Assembly (NCBI GenBank): GCA_014762625.1
Contig: JABURQ010000012.1
Coordinates: 1-64,000, forward strand
DNA: 64,000 nt
Source: Planctomycetaceae bacterium
GTDB lineage: Bacteria; Planctomycetota; Planctomycetia; Planctomycetales; Planctomycetaceae
Direction of reading: 5' to 3'
Shown: piece after piece, positions 25,507 through 34,457 of the stretch
Position numbering within the stretch: position 1 is the first letter of the stretch
Layout of the letters: every line of letters begins with the position of its first letter
Program-made: the position numbers and the translations under genes
The notes under the pieces: model-generated
What the model saw: only the letters and a program-made list of their open reading frames with translations
Database searches by the model: none
What the model was told of the DNA's origin: nothing

Positions 25507-28311
25507 ATGGCCAAGAAAAAGAAGAAAACTTCCAAAAGTGTCGAGACGATCACCCACGAAGATGCATCGCGGAAAAACATCCCCACCGCTGAACTTCAGT
25601 CGGTCGTCGGTGATGACGATCGCAATCCGATCAAGGTTGCCTACGAACGCCGGAATCGCGATCTCGATCCACAACTCGTCTGGCGTGGGAAAGACGAGCA
25701 GGACTGGTCTGATCTCGTCGTCAATGCTCCTCCGCTCTACATTCAGGAAAAGGTCCATCCAAAAGTCCTGATCGACGATCTGATGCGGAAAACCGAGAAC
25801 CTGGAAAAAGAGCAGCCTGGAACGCAGCTCGATCTCTTCGCGGATTTCAATGGCCTCCCCGACAACGCCCGCTCGACCGATTTTTATGAGCACGAGGGGC
25901 ACTGGTCGAATCGCATGATCCTCGGGGACAGCTTGCAGGTCATGGCGTCGCTGGCCGAACGAGAGGGGCTGAGAGGTCAGGTCCAATGCATCTATATCGA
26001 TCCACCTTACGGCATCAAATTCAATTCCAACTTCCAATGGTCGACGACCAGCAACAAGGTTGCTGATGGAAAAGCGGACCACATTACTCGCGAGCCCGAG
26101 CAGGTCAAAGCATTTCGCGATACCTGGCGGGACGGAACACATTCATATCTCACGTATCTTCGCGACAGACTAACGGTCGCACATGATCTGCTTAATGAGA
26201 CTGGTTCATTATTCGTACAAATCGGCGACGAGAATGTCCATTTGGTACGTTCCCTGCTCGACGAAGTTTTCGGAGACACGAACTTTCTCAGCTTAATCAT
26301 GTTCGAGAAAACAAGTAGTGCCTCATCGGGACGTCTCTCATCTGTAGCTGACTACATCCTTTGGTATGCCAAAAACACAGATTCAGTAAAGTATCGGCAA
26401 CCATTCAAGCAGAAAGAGTTGGGAGAAGCTGGAACGACCCAGTATATCTGGTTTGATTCATATGAGCAGGGTGAACGAAGGATGACAGCAGAGGACAAGT
26501 TGTCCATTGGTAAACGTTCTGAATGGCGAGTTTTTGCTTGCGATAATTTGACGAGTCAGAGACCTGCCCAAGGTGGTGATGTCAAAGAGTTCGACTACGC
26601 AGGAAAACAATTTCAACCCGGGAAGGGAACCTTCAAAACAGACCAAAATGGGCTAGATCAACTAGCAAGAGCAGGACGCTTAAAACCGATCGGCAACACT
26701 TTGATGTATAAGCGGTTTCTCGATGATTTCTCTGTGATACCGATCGCAAATATCTGGTCAGACGTAAAAATGACAGGGTTCTCTGAAGCAAAAACTTACA
26801 TCGTTCAAACTGGCCAGAAAGTGATTCAACGGTGTCTCTTGATGGCTACCGATCCGGGTGATTTGGTTCTAGACCCAACCTGTGGCTCCGGAACTACCGC
26901 TTACGTAGCAGAGCAATGGGGACGCCGCTGGATCACGATCGATACCTCTAGAGTTGCTCTCGCTCTGGCTCGTGCAAGAATCATGGGAGCCCGGTATCCC
27001 TACTATCTTCTCTCGGATAGCAGTGCGGGAAAACAGAAAGAAGCAGAGATCACGCGTACCGATCCGAGTGACTCTCCGAGCGGCAGTAACATCCGGCATG
27101 GTTTTGTCTACCAGCGTGTCCCTCACATCATGCTCAGCTCGATCGCGAACAACACTGAGATCGGTGTAATCTGGGAACAATTTCAGGAAAAGCTCGGGCC
27201 ATTGCGTGAGAAATTGAACCAAGCCTTGAATCAGAAATGGGAGGAATGGGAGATTCCCAGAGAAGCCGGCGATGACTGGTCGAAAGATGTGAAAACACTG
27301 CACGCCGAATGGTGGGAGCAGCGAATCGCTCGACAGAAAGAAATCGATGCCAGCATCGCCGCCAAGGCCGACTTCGAATATCTCTACGACAAACCTTACG
27401 AAGACAAATCCAAGGTCCGTGTGGCTGGCCCCTTCACCGTAGAAAGCATCTCACCACATCGCGTGCTGGGAGTCGATGAAAACGACGAACTGATCGATCC
27501 GATCGAAGTCGCCGACAAAGAGACCGAAGGCAGCCAGGACTTCGCCTCGATGATTCTGGACAACCTGAAGACCGCAGGTGTCCAGCAGGCTCACAAGGAA
27601 GACAAAATCAACTTTTCCTCGCTGGCCCCGTGGCCCGGCGAATACATTTGTGCCGAGGGACGCTACCTCGAAGGTGATGACGAGGAGGGTGACGAGAAGC
27701 GAGCCGGCATTTTCATCGGTCCTGAGTTCGGAACCGTCACACGCCAGAATCTCGTCGCGGCAGCTCGTGAGTGCGGCGATGCCGGCTTCGACGTCCTCAT
27801 CGCCTGTGCCTTCAGCTACGACGCTCACTCAGCCGATTTTGACAAGCTGGGAGCTCTCCCGGTGCTCAAGGCTCGCATGAACGCTGATCTCCATATGGCG
27901 GAAGATCTCAAAAATACCGGTTCCGGAAATCTCTTTGTCATCTTCGGAGAGCCGGACATCGACATTCTCGATGCCGACGATGATCAGATTCAGGTGAAGA
28001 TCAACGGCGTCGATGTCTTCCATCCGAACACCGGTGAAGTCCGCAGCGACAGTGCCGACGGCATCGCCTGCTGGTTCATCGACACCGATTACAACGAAGA
28101 AAGTTTCTTCGTCCGCCAGGCATACTTCCTCGGAGCTAACGATCCTTACAAATCACTCAAGCGATCGCTCAAAGCGGAGATCAATGAGGAAGCCTGGGAA
28201 ACGCTCCACAGCGACACATCGCGTCCGTTCCCGAAACCCGACGGAGGCCGCATCGCGGTGAAAGTGATCAATCACCTGGGCGATGAAGTGATGAAAGTGT
28301 TTCGGGTGTAA
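25507..28311 (+). CDS. Type III-like site-specific DNA methyltransferase (beta-class, adenine)
   Basis: The 934-residue protein has the catalytic motif DPPY (residues 165-168, in YIDPPYGIKF) ahead of the AdoMet-binding motif DPTCGSGTT (from residue 456), the order of beta-class N6-adenine/N4-cytosine methylases such as Type III Mod. The recognition region lies between these motifs. After the methylase comes a long C-terminal part (residues about 560-934), including SLAPWPGEYICAEGRYLEG and GPEFGTVTRQNLVAAARE, of unknown role. It starts right after the dinD stop. It should protect host DNA from the restriction subunit. The segment at about 26190-27000 looks AT-richer than both ends. Confidence 0.9.
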   Translation: MAKKKKKTSKSVETITHEDASRKNIPTAELQSVVGDDDRNPIKVAYERRNRDLDPQLVWRGKDEQDWSDLVVNAPPLYIQEKVHPKVLIDDLMRKTENLEKEQPGTQLDLFADFNGLPDNARSTDFYEHEGHWSNRMILGDSLQVMASLAEREGLRGQVQCIYIDPPYGIKFNSNFQWSTTSNKVADGKADHITREPEQVKAFRDTWRDGTHSYLTYLRDRLTVAHDLLNETGSLFVQIGDENVHLVRSLLDEVFGDTNFLSLIMFEKTSSASSGRLSSVADYILWYAKNTDSVKYRQPFKQKELGEAGTTQYIWFDSYEQGERRMTAEDKLSIGKRSEWRVFACDNLTSQRPAQGGDVKEFDYAGKQFQPGKGTFKTDQNGLDQLARAGRLKPIGNTLMYKRFLDDFSVIPIANIWSDVKMTGFSEAKTYIVQTGQKVIQRCLLMATDPGDLVLDPTCGSGTTAYVAEQWGRRWITIDTSRVALALARARIMGARYPYYLLSDSSAGKQKEAEITRTDPSDSPSGSNIRHGFVYQRVPHIMLSSIANNTEIGVIWEQFQEKLGPLREKLNQALNQKWEEWEIPREAGDDWSKDVKTLHAEWWEQRIARQKEIDASIAAKADFEYLYDKPYEDKSKVRVAGPFTVESISPHRVLGVDENDELIDPIEVADKETEGSQDFASMILDNLKTAGVQQAHKEDKINFSSLAPWPGEYICAEGRYLEGDDEEGDEKRAGIFIGPEFGTVTRQNLVAAARECGDAGFDVLIACAFSYDAHSADFDKLGALPVLKARMNADLHMAEDLKNTGSGNLFVIFGEPDIDILDADDDQIQVKINGVDVFHPNTGEVRSDSADGIACWFIDTDYNEESFFVRQAYFLGANDPYKSLKRSLKAEINEEAWETLHSDTSRPFPKPDGGRIAVKVINHLGDEVMKVFRV

Positions 28312-28321
28312 GTCTTGCGTT

Positions 28322-28353
28322 CAGTCTTGTGGGCTCTTTCAATCACAAGACTG
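28322..28353. terminator. Perfect 10-bp hairpin after mod
   Basis: CAGTCTTGTG (28322-28331) and CACAAGACTG (28344-28353) are perfect inverted repeats with a 12-base loop, 10 bases past the mod stop and 28 bases before the ATPase start. There is no good T run, so it could be a weak terminator, an RNA-stability element or an operator for the next two genes. Confidence 0.45.
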
Positions 28354-28381
28354 TTCTGAGCTACTCAATGACAGGTGAGAG

Positions 28382-29974
28382 ATGACGACCGAACCCGATG
28401 ATATGACATTTCGAGTAATAAGTCAGGACACCAGAATCTCTTCGAAGATCAAGGGATGGTCAGCATACTTGCATCGGGACTTTTGGGATGACTGGGGAAA
28501 ATATTGCACTCAGTTTTATTTAACAATCGTAGATCCTGATGGCGAACATCACGACATTGGCAATGTGAAAATCGGAGAGGCTGGTCTCAAACCCGGTCGC
28601 GGTAAGAATCTTCCAGCTCAGACCCGCAAACCCGATATACCCGCGAGTTTTGACCAATTGGACGAGGAGTTTTTTTCGGTTGGACAGGATGAAGACTACT
28701 ACGCAAAGCTTGGTCGCCTCGGGGACAGTATCCGAGTAAGAGTTTTGACAAGCCTCAATGATGTCGCATGGGACGCAGAAGCTTGGGAGATAGCCAAAGA
28801 CGAAGATGTCATGTGGGAGTCTCTGATGCGATCTCTGACGGAATTAACCGTTAAGGGACAATTTCAGAGAATGGCTCGCGGTGATGCCAGAGTAACAAAG
28901 TATGACTTTACCTATACACCTCCGAAGAGGCTGTTCGAAGAAGAGCCACCCTTCAGCCTGACATTCAGTGTTGACCCGGACTCGCCAATCCCCACCAATA
29001 TCCATGTTTTGATCGGTCGGAACGGAGTAGGAAAGACATTCCTACTTTCGCTAATGATAAAAGCACTAATCGCAAAAGACGCGGTTGCTCACCAATCCGG
29101 TAAGTTCGAATTCAAAGAAACCAAGCGTCGAGAAACATTCGCAAATGTGGTTACTGTTTCGTTCAGTGCTTTTGATGATTCTGAACTATTTCCTAACCGC
29201 CCGCCATCAAAGAATTCCCTTGGCTTTGCTCACATAGGGCTGCGAGAGTCTAAAGCCAGGTCAAACAAAAAGCTCGTGAGGACCAAGTCGCCGTCCAGCC
29301 TTGCCAGAGAATTCATTCAGAGCCTGAAGATCTGCCAGAAAGGAGCCCGCAGAGAGAGATGGATCAATTCAATATGTTCTCTGCAATCCGATCCAGTATT
29401 CAAATCCGCTCAGTTAACTGATTTGATCGACGCGGATCTGTCTGATCCGGAAAATGACGAAGAACGGGAAAAAGCCTTACGCACATTCAAAGAGCTCAGT
29501 TCGGGGCATAAAATCGTCCTCCTAACATTGACGAGACTTGTTGAAAAAGTCGAAGAACGAACTCTGGTATTGATTGATGAACCGGAAGCTCACCTTCATC
29601 CTCCTCTTTTGTCTGCGATGACGCGAGCTCTCTCTGATCTACTCGTCCAGAGAAATGGGGTGGCGATTGTGGCAACGCACTCTCCAATCATTCTACAAGA
29701 GGTTCCGAAGTCCTGCGTCTGGATACTAAACCGTCTTTACCAAGTCTCAAGTATTGAAAGACCCTCGATTGAGACATTTGCGGAAAGCATCGGTGTTTTG
29801 ACTCGTGAAGTATTTCAGTTGGAACTCTCACAATCCGGGTATCACCAGATCCTCCGTGAACTGAGGCAAGAGGAGCCCAGCTACGAAGATGCTGTGGAAG
29901 AGTTGGACAATCAACTCGGAGCTGAAGGCAAAGCTGTATTGCGAGGTTTGTTTTTGAACGACCACGATGAATAG
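28382..29974 (+). CDS. AAA/ABC-type ATPase of a Septu-like (PtuA-like) defence pair
   Basis: The 530-residue protein has a unique N-terminal region of about 200 residues, then Walker A GRNGVGKT (212-219), a long insertion, a signature-like LSSGHKIVLLTLTRL, Walker B LVLIDEPEAHLHP (D399, E400) and the switch motif ATHSP. This is the SMC/OLD-like ATPase of predicted defence systems. The next gene, nine bases later, is an HNH nuclease, the combination known from Septu (PtuA/PtuB). The N-terminal region is larger than I recall for PtuA and may be a sensor. Retron- or OLD-type partners are alternatives. Confidence 0.8.
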   Translation: MTTEPDDMTFRVISQDTRISSKIKGWSAYLHRDFWDDWGKYCTQFYLTIVDPDGEHHDIGNVKIGEAGLKPGRGKNLPAQTRKPDIPASFDQLDEEFFSVGQDEDYYAKLGRLGDSIRVRVLTSLNDVAWDAEAWEIAKDEDVMWESLMRSLTELTVKGQFQRMARGDARVTKYDFTYTPPKRLFEEEPPFSLTFSVDPDSPIPTNIHVLIGRNGVGKTFLLSLMIKALIAKDAVAHQSGKFEFKETKRRETFANVVTVSFSAFDDSELFPNRPPSKNSLGFAHIGLRESKARSNKKLVRTKSPSSLAREFIQSLKICQKGARRERWINSICSLQSDPVFKSAQLTDLIDADLSDPENDEEREKALRTFKELSSGHKIVLLTLTRLVEKVEERTLVLIDEPEAHLHPPLLSAMTRALSDLLVQRNGVAIVATHSPIILQEVPKSCVWILNRLYQVSSIERPSIETFAESIGVLTREVFQLELSQSGYHQILRELRQEEPSYEDAVEELDNQLGAEGKAVLRGLFLNDHDE

Positions 29975-29982
29975 AACTGCTC

Positions 29983-30840
29983 ATGAGAAACTTGCCGCTA
30001 CCACAAGATGAATCGTCCCAACTCTTCAAAGCGAGAGATGTGTACGAAACGTGTATATCGAACGCGAGGGCTCCATTACGAACTCGCTTGCGAAGGATTC
30101 GGAACACTGTTGAAAACGAAGCAAAAGATTATGACGACAAAGCTAAAAAACAACGCCTATTTCGTAAGCCTCCGCATGACCGAGTTCGTGGAGTGACAAA
30201 AGACGAGTTGATGAAAGTTTACACAGACCGAATGGTTAAAAAGAAATCGCCGGGACGCTCCATCTACGAAAGAATCCTGCTGGCCCCGAAGCATCGCATT
30301 TGCCCATTCTGTGGCATAGGGACGGCCAACACGCTCGATCATTATTTGCCTAAATCTGAGTATCCAGTGTATGCAGTCAATCCTTCAAATCTTGTACCCT
30401 GTTGCGAATGGTGCCAAGGTGAGAAAAAAGAGTACTATCCTCGCTCAAAAGGAAAACAGCTACTTCACCCTTATTTTGACGACGTAGAAAACGAGCTCTG
30501 GCTTACTGCGGAAGTCGTCGAAGGTGTTCCCGCCTCATTCAGATATTTTGCCTCACCACCTGATACTTGGGCAACCTTTCAGAAACGACGTTTGGATGCT
30601 CATCTAAAAGAACTCAACCTGAATGAGCTTTTTTCTATAAATGCTGGGAGTAGGCTTTCCGAGATCAGGTCCAGGCTTATCAAACTTCACCAAAAAGGAG
30701 GTGAAATCGCGGTTCGAGAGCATTTGTCAGAAGAACTTGAAAGCATGGAAGCAGATCATTTGAATTCTTGGACATCTGCGATGTATCGAGCAGCGATTGA
30801 GAGCGACTGGTTTTGCGAAGGTGGATTTCGCGATACCTGA
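29983..30840 (+). CDS. HNH endonuclease, PtuB-like partner of the ATPase
   Basis: The 285-residue protein has CPFCG (C107, C110), then TLDHYLPKSEYPVYAV (D119, H120) and NLVPCCEWCQGEKKEY, i.e. an HNH fold with two zinc-binding Cys pairs. The DHYLPKS.YP and NLVP.C motifs match Septu-type nucleases from memory. The N-terminal 100 residues are basic and helical. It starts nine bases after the ATPase stop and they are surely cotranscribed. It probably cuts DNA or tRNA-like substrates when the ATPase is triggered. Confidence 0.82.
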   Translation: MRNLPLPQDESSQLFKARDVYETCISNARAPLRTRLRRIRNTVENEAKDYDDKAKKQRLFRKPPHDRVRGVTKDELMKVYTDRMVKKKSPGRSIYERILLAPKHRICPFCGIGTANTLDHYLPKSEYPVYAVNPSNLVPCCEWCQGEKKEYYPRSKGKQLLHPYFDDVENELWLTAEVVEGVPASFRYFASPPDTWATFQKRRLDAHLKELNLNELFSINAGSRLSEIRSRLIKLHQKGGEIAVREHLSEELESMEADHLNSWTSAMYRAAIESDWFCEGGFRDT

Positions 30841-30918
30841 AACAATTCCATAAAGCGAGCCTTGAGTTAGTAGCGATTTGAATCGAAGCTTTCTCACTCG
30901 ATATAGACTGAAAGCAGT

Positions 30919-31434
30919 ATGCCAAAACAAAAACATTTCCGACTTCCGGTGGTCTCCGCGGGAGCAGAGTATCTCGTGATGGGATACCTGATGAGGAGAA
31001 ATATTCTCACGTACCAAGCCCCACCGCGAAACGAGGGCTATGACCTGATCTGCATCCATCCGGACCCTCGACACCTCCCGCAAAAAGACGAATCAGCACA
31101 GGTCCGTGTTCAAGTTAAGAGCCGGTATGCCACTGACTGCGGTCGTGGTTTTCCGGTTAAAGAAGCCAGCCTGGATGCTTTCGACTTTCTTGTTGTCGCC
31201 TTCCTGAACATCGGAAAATTTTTCAACAAAAATGACGGCTCCTCAGGCATGAGAGAACCGGAGTTTTATACTCTCCCCACGGAATTCGTTCGGGAGCATC
31301 ATGACACAAGCTCATCTTGGCAAAAGGTTCGGCTCGGTTCGGTTCAAGATGAAATCGAACAGTTCAAAAACGAAGCCGGCTTCGACTTGATCGCTGAAGA
31401 GTTGGGGATCCCGAAACCTCGAAAAGTACGATAG
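30919..31434 (+). CDS. Small PD-(D/E)XK-like (DUF4365-like) putative nuclease
   Basis: The 171-residue protein has a nuclease-type core: Glu in GAEYLVMGYLMRRNI, Asp in NEGYDLICIHP and QVKSR after a short insertion (motifs of a restriction-like fold with QxK). The rest is helical with no known domain. It starts 79 bases after the HNH gene. It may be a standalone effector or an additional component; DUF4365 proteins have a similar E-D-QxK layout, but the assignment is by pattern only. Confidence 0.6.
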   Translation: MPKQKHFRLPVVSAGAEYLVMGYLMRRNILTYQAPPRNEGYDLICIHPDPRHLPQKDESAQVRVQVKSRYATDCGRGFPVKEASLDAFDFLVVAFLNIGKFFNKNDGSSGMREPEFYTLPTEFVREHHDTSSSWQKVRLGSVQDEIEQFKNEAGFDLIAEELGIPKPRKVR

Positions 31435-31474
31435 TAGATCTGAAAATCTCAGACGGACACTGAAGGTCTCGACA

Positions 31475-32341
31475 ATGAGTATCAGTAGTTTTTACGAAAA
31501 CCAGCTCGGAGCAAAACTGGCCAATTCACGCTGGTCGTGGGGAGCGGTCGACAAAGTCACGGACCGAATCTTCCTGCGAGTCTGGAAAAGTGAAATTGAA
31601 CATCCCCCTGCGGGTGAGCGTGTGCTCTTGCGGAAGGGAGATTGGGAGACGAACTCGAACGGATATGATGAACGCACCAAGCATATTCAGAAAATCAGAA
31701 ATGGCTCCCAAGGCTACGGCGTCGTTTGTGAGAGAAAGAAATCACAGTCAAAAGATGGTTCCAAAATCGCAAACTTCAACCAGGAGACTCTACTGAAATT
31801 TGGAGACATCATCGATGACGGAAGTGACGTCTTCGCAGAGGTTATCGATCGAGTCTCGGTGAAAGATTTGGCACGCCAGCAATCCGGTCACAGCACTCTC
31901 GCTGACGACCTCAAAAGCCTCCTGAGAGCGAGTAAGAAAAAGTTCGATGAAACGACCAAGGAATCGATGGTCGACGCCAGGATCGGCCAGGGAGCCTTCA
32001 GAGCATCCGTGCTGCAGATGTGGGACCATGCTTGTGCAGTCACCGGATGTCGCGTCACGGACGCGATACGAGCGTCTCACATCAAGCCCTGGAAAGACTC
32101 TGACAATTCAGAGCGACTGGACCCGATGAATGGACTCCCGCTGATCGCCACGCTCGATGCTCTATTTGATGCCGGCTTGATTTCATTTGAAGACTCGGGC
32201 GAGATGATTATCTCTGAGAAAATTTCCCCAAACGAGCGAACACTGCTGCGGCTCGATGGGCTGAAACTTCGGCATGATCCCCCTGAAGAGATGACCGAAT
32301 ACCTCGCGTTTCATCGCCGTCGATTCTTCGGCTACTCATAA
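31475..32341 (+). CDS. HNH endonuclease (HNH_2/McrA-like restriction nuclease)
   Basis: The 288-residue protein ends in a classical HNH domain: ARIGQGAFRASVLQMWDHAC, AVTGCRVTDAIRASHIKPWK, SERLDPMNGLPL and LDALFDAGLISFEDSGEM. These strings are the well-known HNH pattern of McrA-type restriction enzymes. The N-terminal half (from RWSWGAVDKVTDRIFLRVWK) resembles recognition domains that read DNA modification, but I cannot name it. It would cut modified or foreign DNA. It lies 40 bases after the small nuclease gene. Confidence 0.85.
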   Translation: MSISSFYENQLGAKLANSRWSWGAVDKVTDRIFLRVWKSEIEHPPAGERVLLRKGDWETNSNGYDERTKHIQKIRNGSQGYGVVCERKKSQSKDGSKIANFNQETLLKFGDIIDDGSDVFAEVIDRVSVKDLARQQSGHSTLADDLKSLLRASKKKFDETTKESMVDARIGQGAFRASVLQMWDHACAVTGCRVTDAIRASHIKPWKDSDNSERLDPMNGLPLIATLDALFDAGLISFEDSGEMIISEKISPNERTLLRLDGLKLRHDPPEEMTEYLAFHRRRFFGYS

Positions 32342-32414
32342 AGGGATACTTAGCAAATTCGAAGATTAGATTTGTGACAGGATCGACAACTATTGAACCT
32401 TGGAAAGTGAGTGA

Positions 32415-33059
32415 ATGATGTCACCAATGAGCCCAGAGGACTATGAGGAATTGATCGCACTTCTCGACGGCAGAATTGATGAACTGACGAAACCAATACC
32501 CAGCAAACAGGTGTTAAGATTCGCTGAAGCGATTCGATCTGCGGATTCAGGTGACTACGCTCGACGAGGCTTCTATGGAGAAGAGGACTACGCGAATCTT
32601 CTCTCCGTGCAAGAGATTGTCAAAGAACAGTTGCCTGGCATCTTGGAAAACATTCGTGCTCACTCGATCGATTCCGAAGGCGGCTGGAGAATGTCAAATG
32701 TCGATGCTATGGACGGTGATCACGGACTGTGTGCTATCTGTCGCGATCCATTTCAGCATTTTGAAAGGACTGCCGAAGTTCACCTTCTTGATATGCATGC
32801 AAATGCATTTCGGGGCGTGTGTCGTCCCTGTGTTCGAAATTACGCTCCACTCGCATTCACCGAAAGAGCAGACGTAAGAGAATGGCTAAAGCAAAACAGA
32901 GAAGTGTGTGAATCCCTTGAAGCGAACCCCAAAACTGAAAAACAACGAGTGGCATTGATTGATGCGGTGAGGCGACACGCTCACTCCACTCACTACTTCG
33001 GAGACATTTTTCGATCCGCCCGCGATTGGGTTAAAAGTGCAGCTGGCGAATGGCGTTAA
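32415..33059 (+). CDS. Unrecognised zinc-finger protein
   Basis: The 214-residue protein (ATG at 32415 or the next codon at 32418) has a helical N-terminus (YEELIALLDGRIDEL), then two Cys pairs, LCAICRDPFQHF and GVCRPCVRNYAPL, separated by a His-rich stretch (EVHLLDMHAN). The C-terminus is helical. The pairs could make a zinc knuckle or a degenerate HNH-like core, but no catalytic motif is complete. It follows the HNH gene at 73 bases and belongs to the same cargo run. Function unknown. Confidence 0.6.
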   Translation: MMSPMSPEDYEELIALLDGRIDELTKPIPSKQVLRFAEAIRSADSGDYARRGFYGEEDYANLLSVQEIVKEQLPGILENIRAHSIDSEGGWRMSNVDAMDGDHGLCAICRDPFQHFERTAEVHLLDMHANAFRGVCRPCVRNYAPLAFTERADVREWLKQNREVCESLEANPKTEKQRVALIDAVRRHAHSTHYFGDIFRSARDWVKSAAGEWR

Positions 33060-33244
33060 ACAAAGGATGTGGCTTTAGAGTCTTTGAAGACTGATTCTTT
33101 GATTGAGGGTGACGTCTTGCGTTCGCGTGGCGTGCAGTTGGCGGCATTAGTCTGATAGAATTACGGACACGTGGGATAGGCTGATCCCCGAACACCGGCA
33201 TCACCACCGGCTTCCCGCGTTTCTCTTTCTGGTGAATCGCGAAG

Positions 33245-33964
33245 GTGAGCGTGATGTCTGCATGCGAAAGATATTTTCAGCAGTGGGATATTCGGCACGA
33301 TGTCTATTGGTATTGGTGTAGCGATGAATGTCCCGATAAGAAGCCTGAACAGATCGCCGAAGAGTTCAAAAAAGATTGCTATATCGCTGCCTTTCGGGAA
33401 GCGGAAAAATCTGGGGTTCAGGATCGACTCAGGGAGCTTCATGAGAAACTGCTTTTTCTGGATCAAAAAGTTCGCGACAGCTGGGAGCTCATGCGATTTT
33501 GCTCGCCAGTCGGTGAAGATAAGCTGCTACTCAAATTCGATGATGCTCGCGAGGCTCTTCAGTCCAAGATCCTTGAATTGCGGCATTTCATTGATTCCCT
33601 CCCCCTGCTGCATGAGGAAATCGCTCGGGAGGCTCCGGAATCGGGCCTCGCAACGACTTACCTGCCCGATCACGACAACGAGGATAGAAGAGATCCTATT
33701 CTAGAGATTTGGGATGGAATCAGGAAAAGTAAACAACGCGATTTGCTCAGGCTGTTGATCGAGAGCGAAGGCACGTCAGTTAGCCGAAACCAAGTGGTCA
33801 TGAGAGTCTGGGGAGCTGACGGATGTACCGATGAAAATCTCGGTAAAGCAGTGCTACGCATAAACGAGCGAATCGGTCGCTTTGCCAATGTCAGCCTCAC
33901 TCCTGATTCTCTGGTTCTGAAAAGACACGAGAAAGACAGAAAAAGGACAGATAAAATAGACTAA
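33245..33964 (+). CDS. Unrecognised protein with a C-terminal winged-helix-like part
   Basis: The 239-residue protein (GTG at 33245, or ATG at 33254) has a first half with YYWCSDECP-like aromatic/Cys residues and a coiled coil (RLRELHEKLLFLDQKVRDSW). The last 75 residues (LLIESEGTSVSRNQVVMRVWG, ENLGKAVLRINERIG) look like a winged helix similar to response-regulator-type DNA-binding domains. It may regulate the cargo or bind DNA. I do not recognise a family. Confidence 0.55.
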   Translation: MSVMSACERYFQQWDIRHDVYWYWCSDECPDKKPEQIAEEFKKDCYIAAFREAEKSGVQDRLRELHEKLLFLDQKVRDSWELMRFCSPVGEDKLLLKFDDAREALQSKILELRHFIDSLPLLHEEIAREAPESGLATTYLPDHDNEDRRDPILEIWDGIRKSKQRDLLRLLIESEGTSVSRNQVVMRVWGADGCTDENLGKAVLRINERIGRFANVSLTPDSLVLKRHEKDRKRTDKID

Positions 33965-34033
33965 CTGTCCGGTATCTGTCGGCACCTTCAGTGCATACTC
34001 GCTCCGCAAGCTGAGTTATGAATTGGAGGTTTC

Positions 34034-34213
34034 ATGAAGTCTGAAACGGAAGAAAAGATCCCGACTGTTGAGTCGGTCCAGCAACGCATTGGTGCTAATG
34101 CTGCTGAGCGAAGGTATCTTCGGCAGCTTCTGAAGCTTGCAAAATCTCGCGAACTGATGGGGGCCTCCGTTGACGAAGCAGCCCAAGAGAAGGGGGACTC
34201 TCGAAATGAGTGA
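34034..34213 (+). CDS. Small 59-residue protein next to the excisionase
   Basis: An ATG at 34034 is preceded by GGAGG at five to six bases. The product MKSETEEKIPTVESVQQRIG... is helical and polar, with a repeated Leu/Arg pattern (ERRYLRQLLKLAK). Its end overlaps the next start by eight bases (ATGAGTGA), as in coupled genes. It may be a small regulator of the excision/replication module. Function unknown. Confidence 0.6.
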   Translation: MKSETEEKIPTVESVQQRIGANAAERRYLRQLLKLAKSRELMGASVDEAAQEKGDSRNE

Positions 34214-34406
34214 TCCCACTCCCAAACCGCTAGCCGTCCCTCCGCGTATCGCAGCTCGGATGCTCTGTGTCAGCGAACCAACTCTGCGAAAGCTCGGCAT
34301 CCCCAAGGTGCGTGTTGGTTCGTCTGGCGTGCGGTATTCGGTCGAAGATCTTCGAGAGTGGCTGCGACAAAATCGAGAGCCGATTGAGCCGGAATCTGAA
34401 ACATAA
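34206..34406 (+). CDS. Excisionase-like helix-turn-helix protein
   Basis: Starting at the ATG at 34206 the product is 66 residues. It contains a MerR/Xis-type HTH: RIAARMLCVSEPTLRKLG, followed by GVRYSVEDLREWLRQ. This is the fold of phage and plasmid excisionases that bind near the attachment site. It overlaps the upstream small gene and lies 51 bases before the replication-type ATPase. With the integrase it would direct excision. Confidence 0.75.
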   Translation: MSDPTPKPLAVPPRIAARMLCVSEPTLRKLGIPKVRVGSSGVRYSVEDLREWLRQNREPIEPESET

Positions 34407-34457
34407 TAACCAAAAAAAAGCCAGCAGCGTGGCAGATAATCCGGGCAGGAAGCTGAT

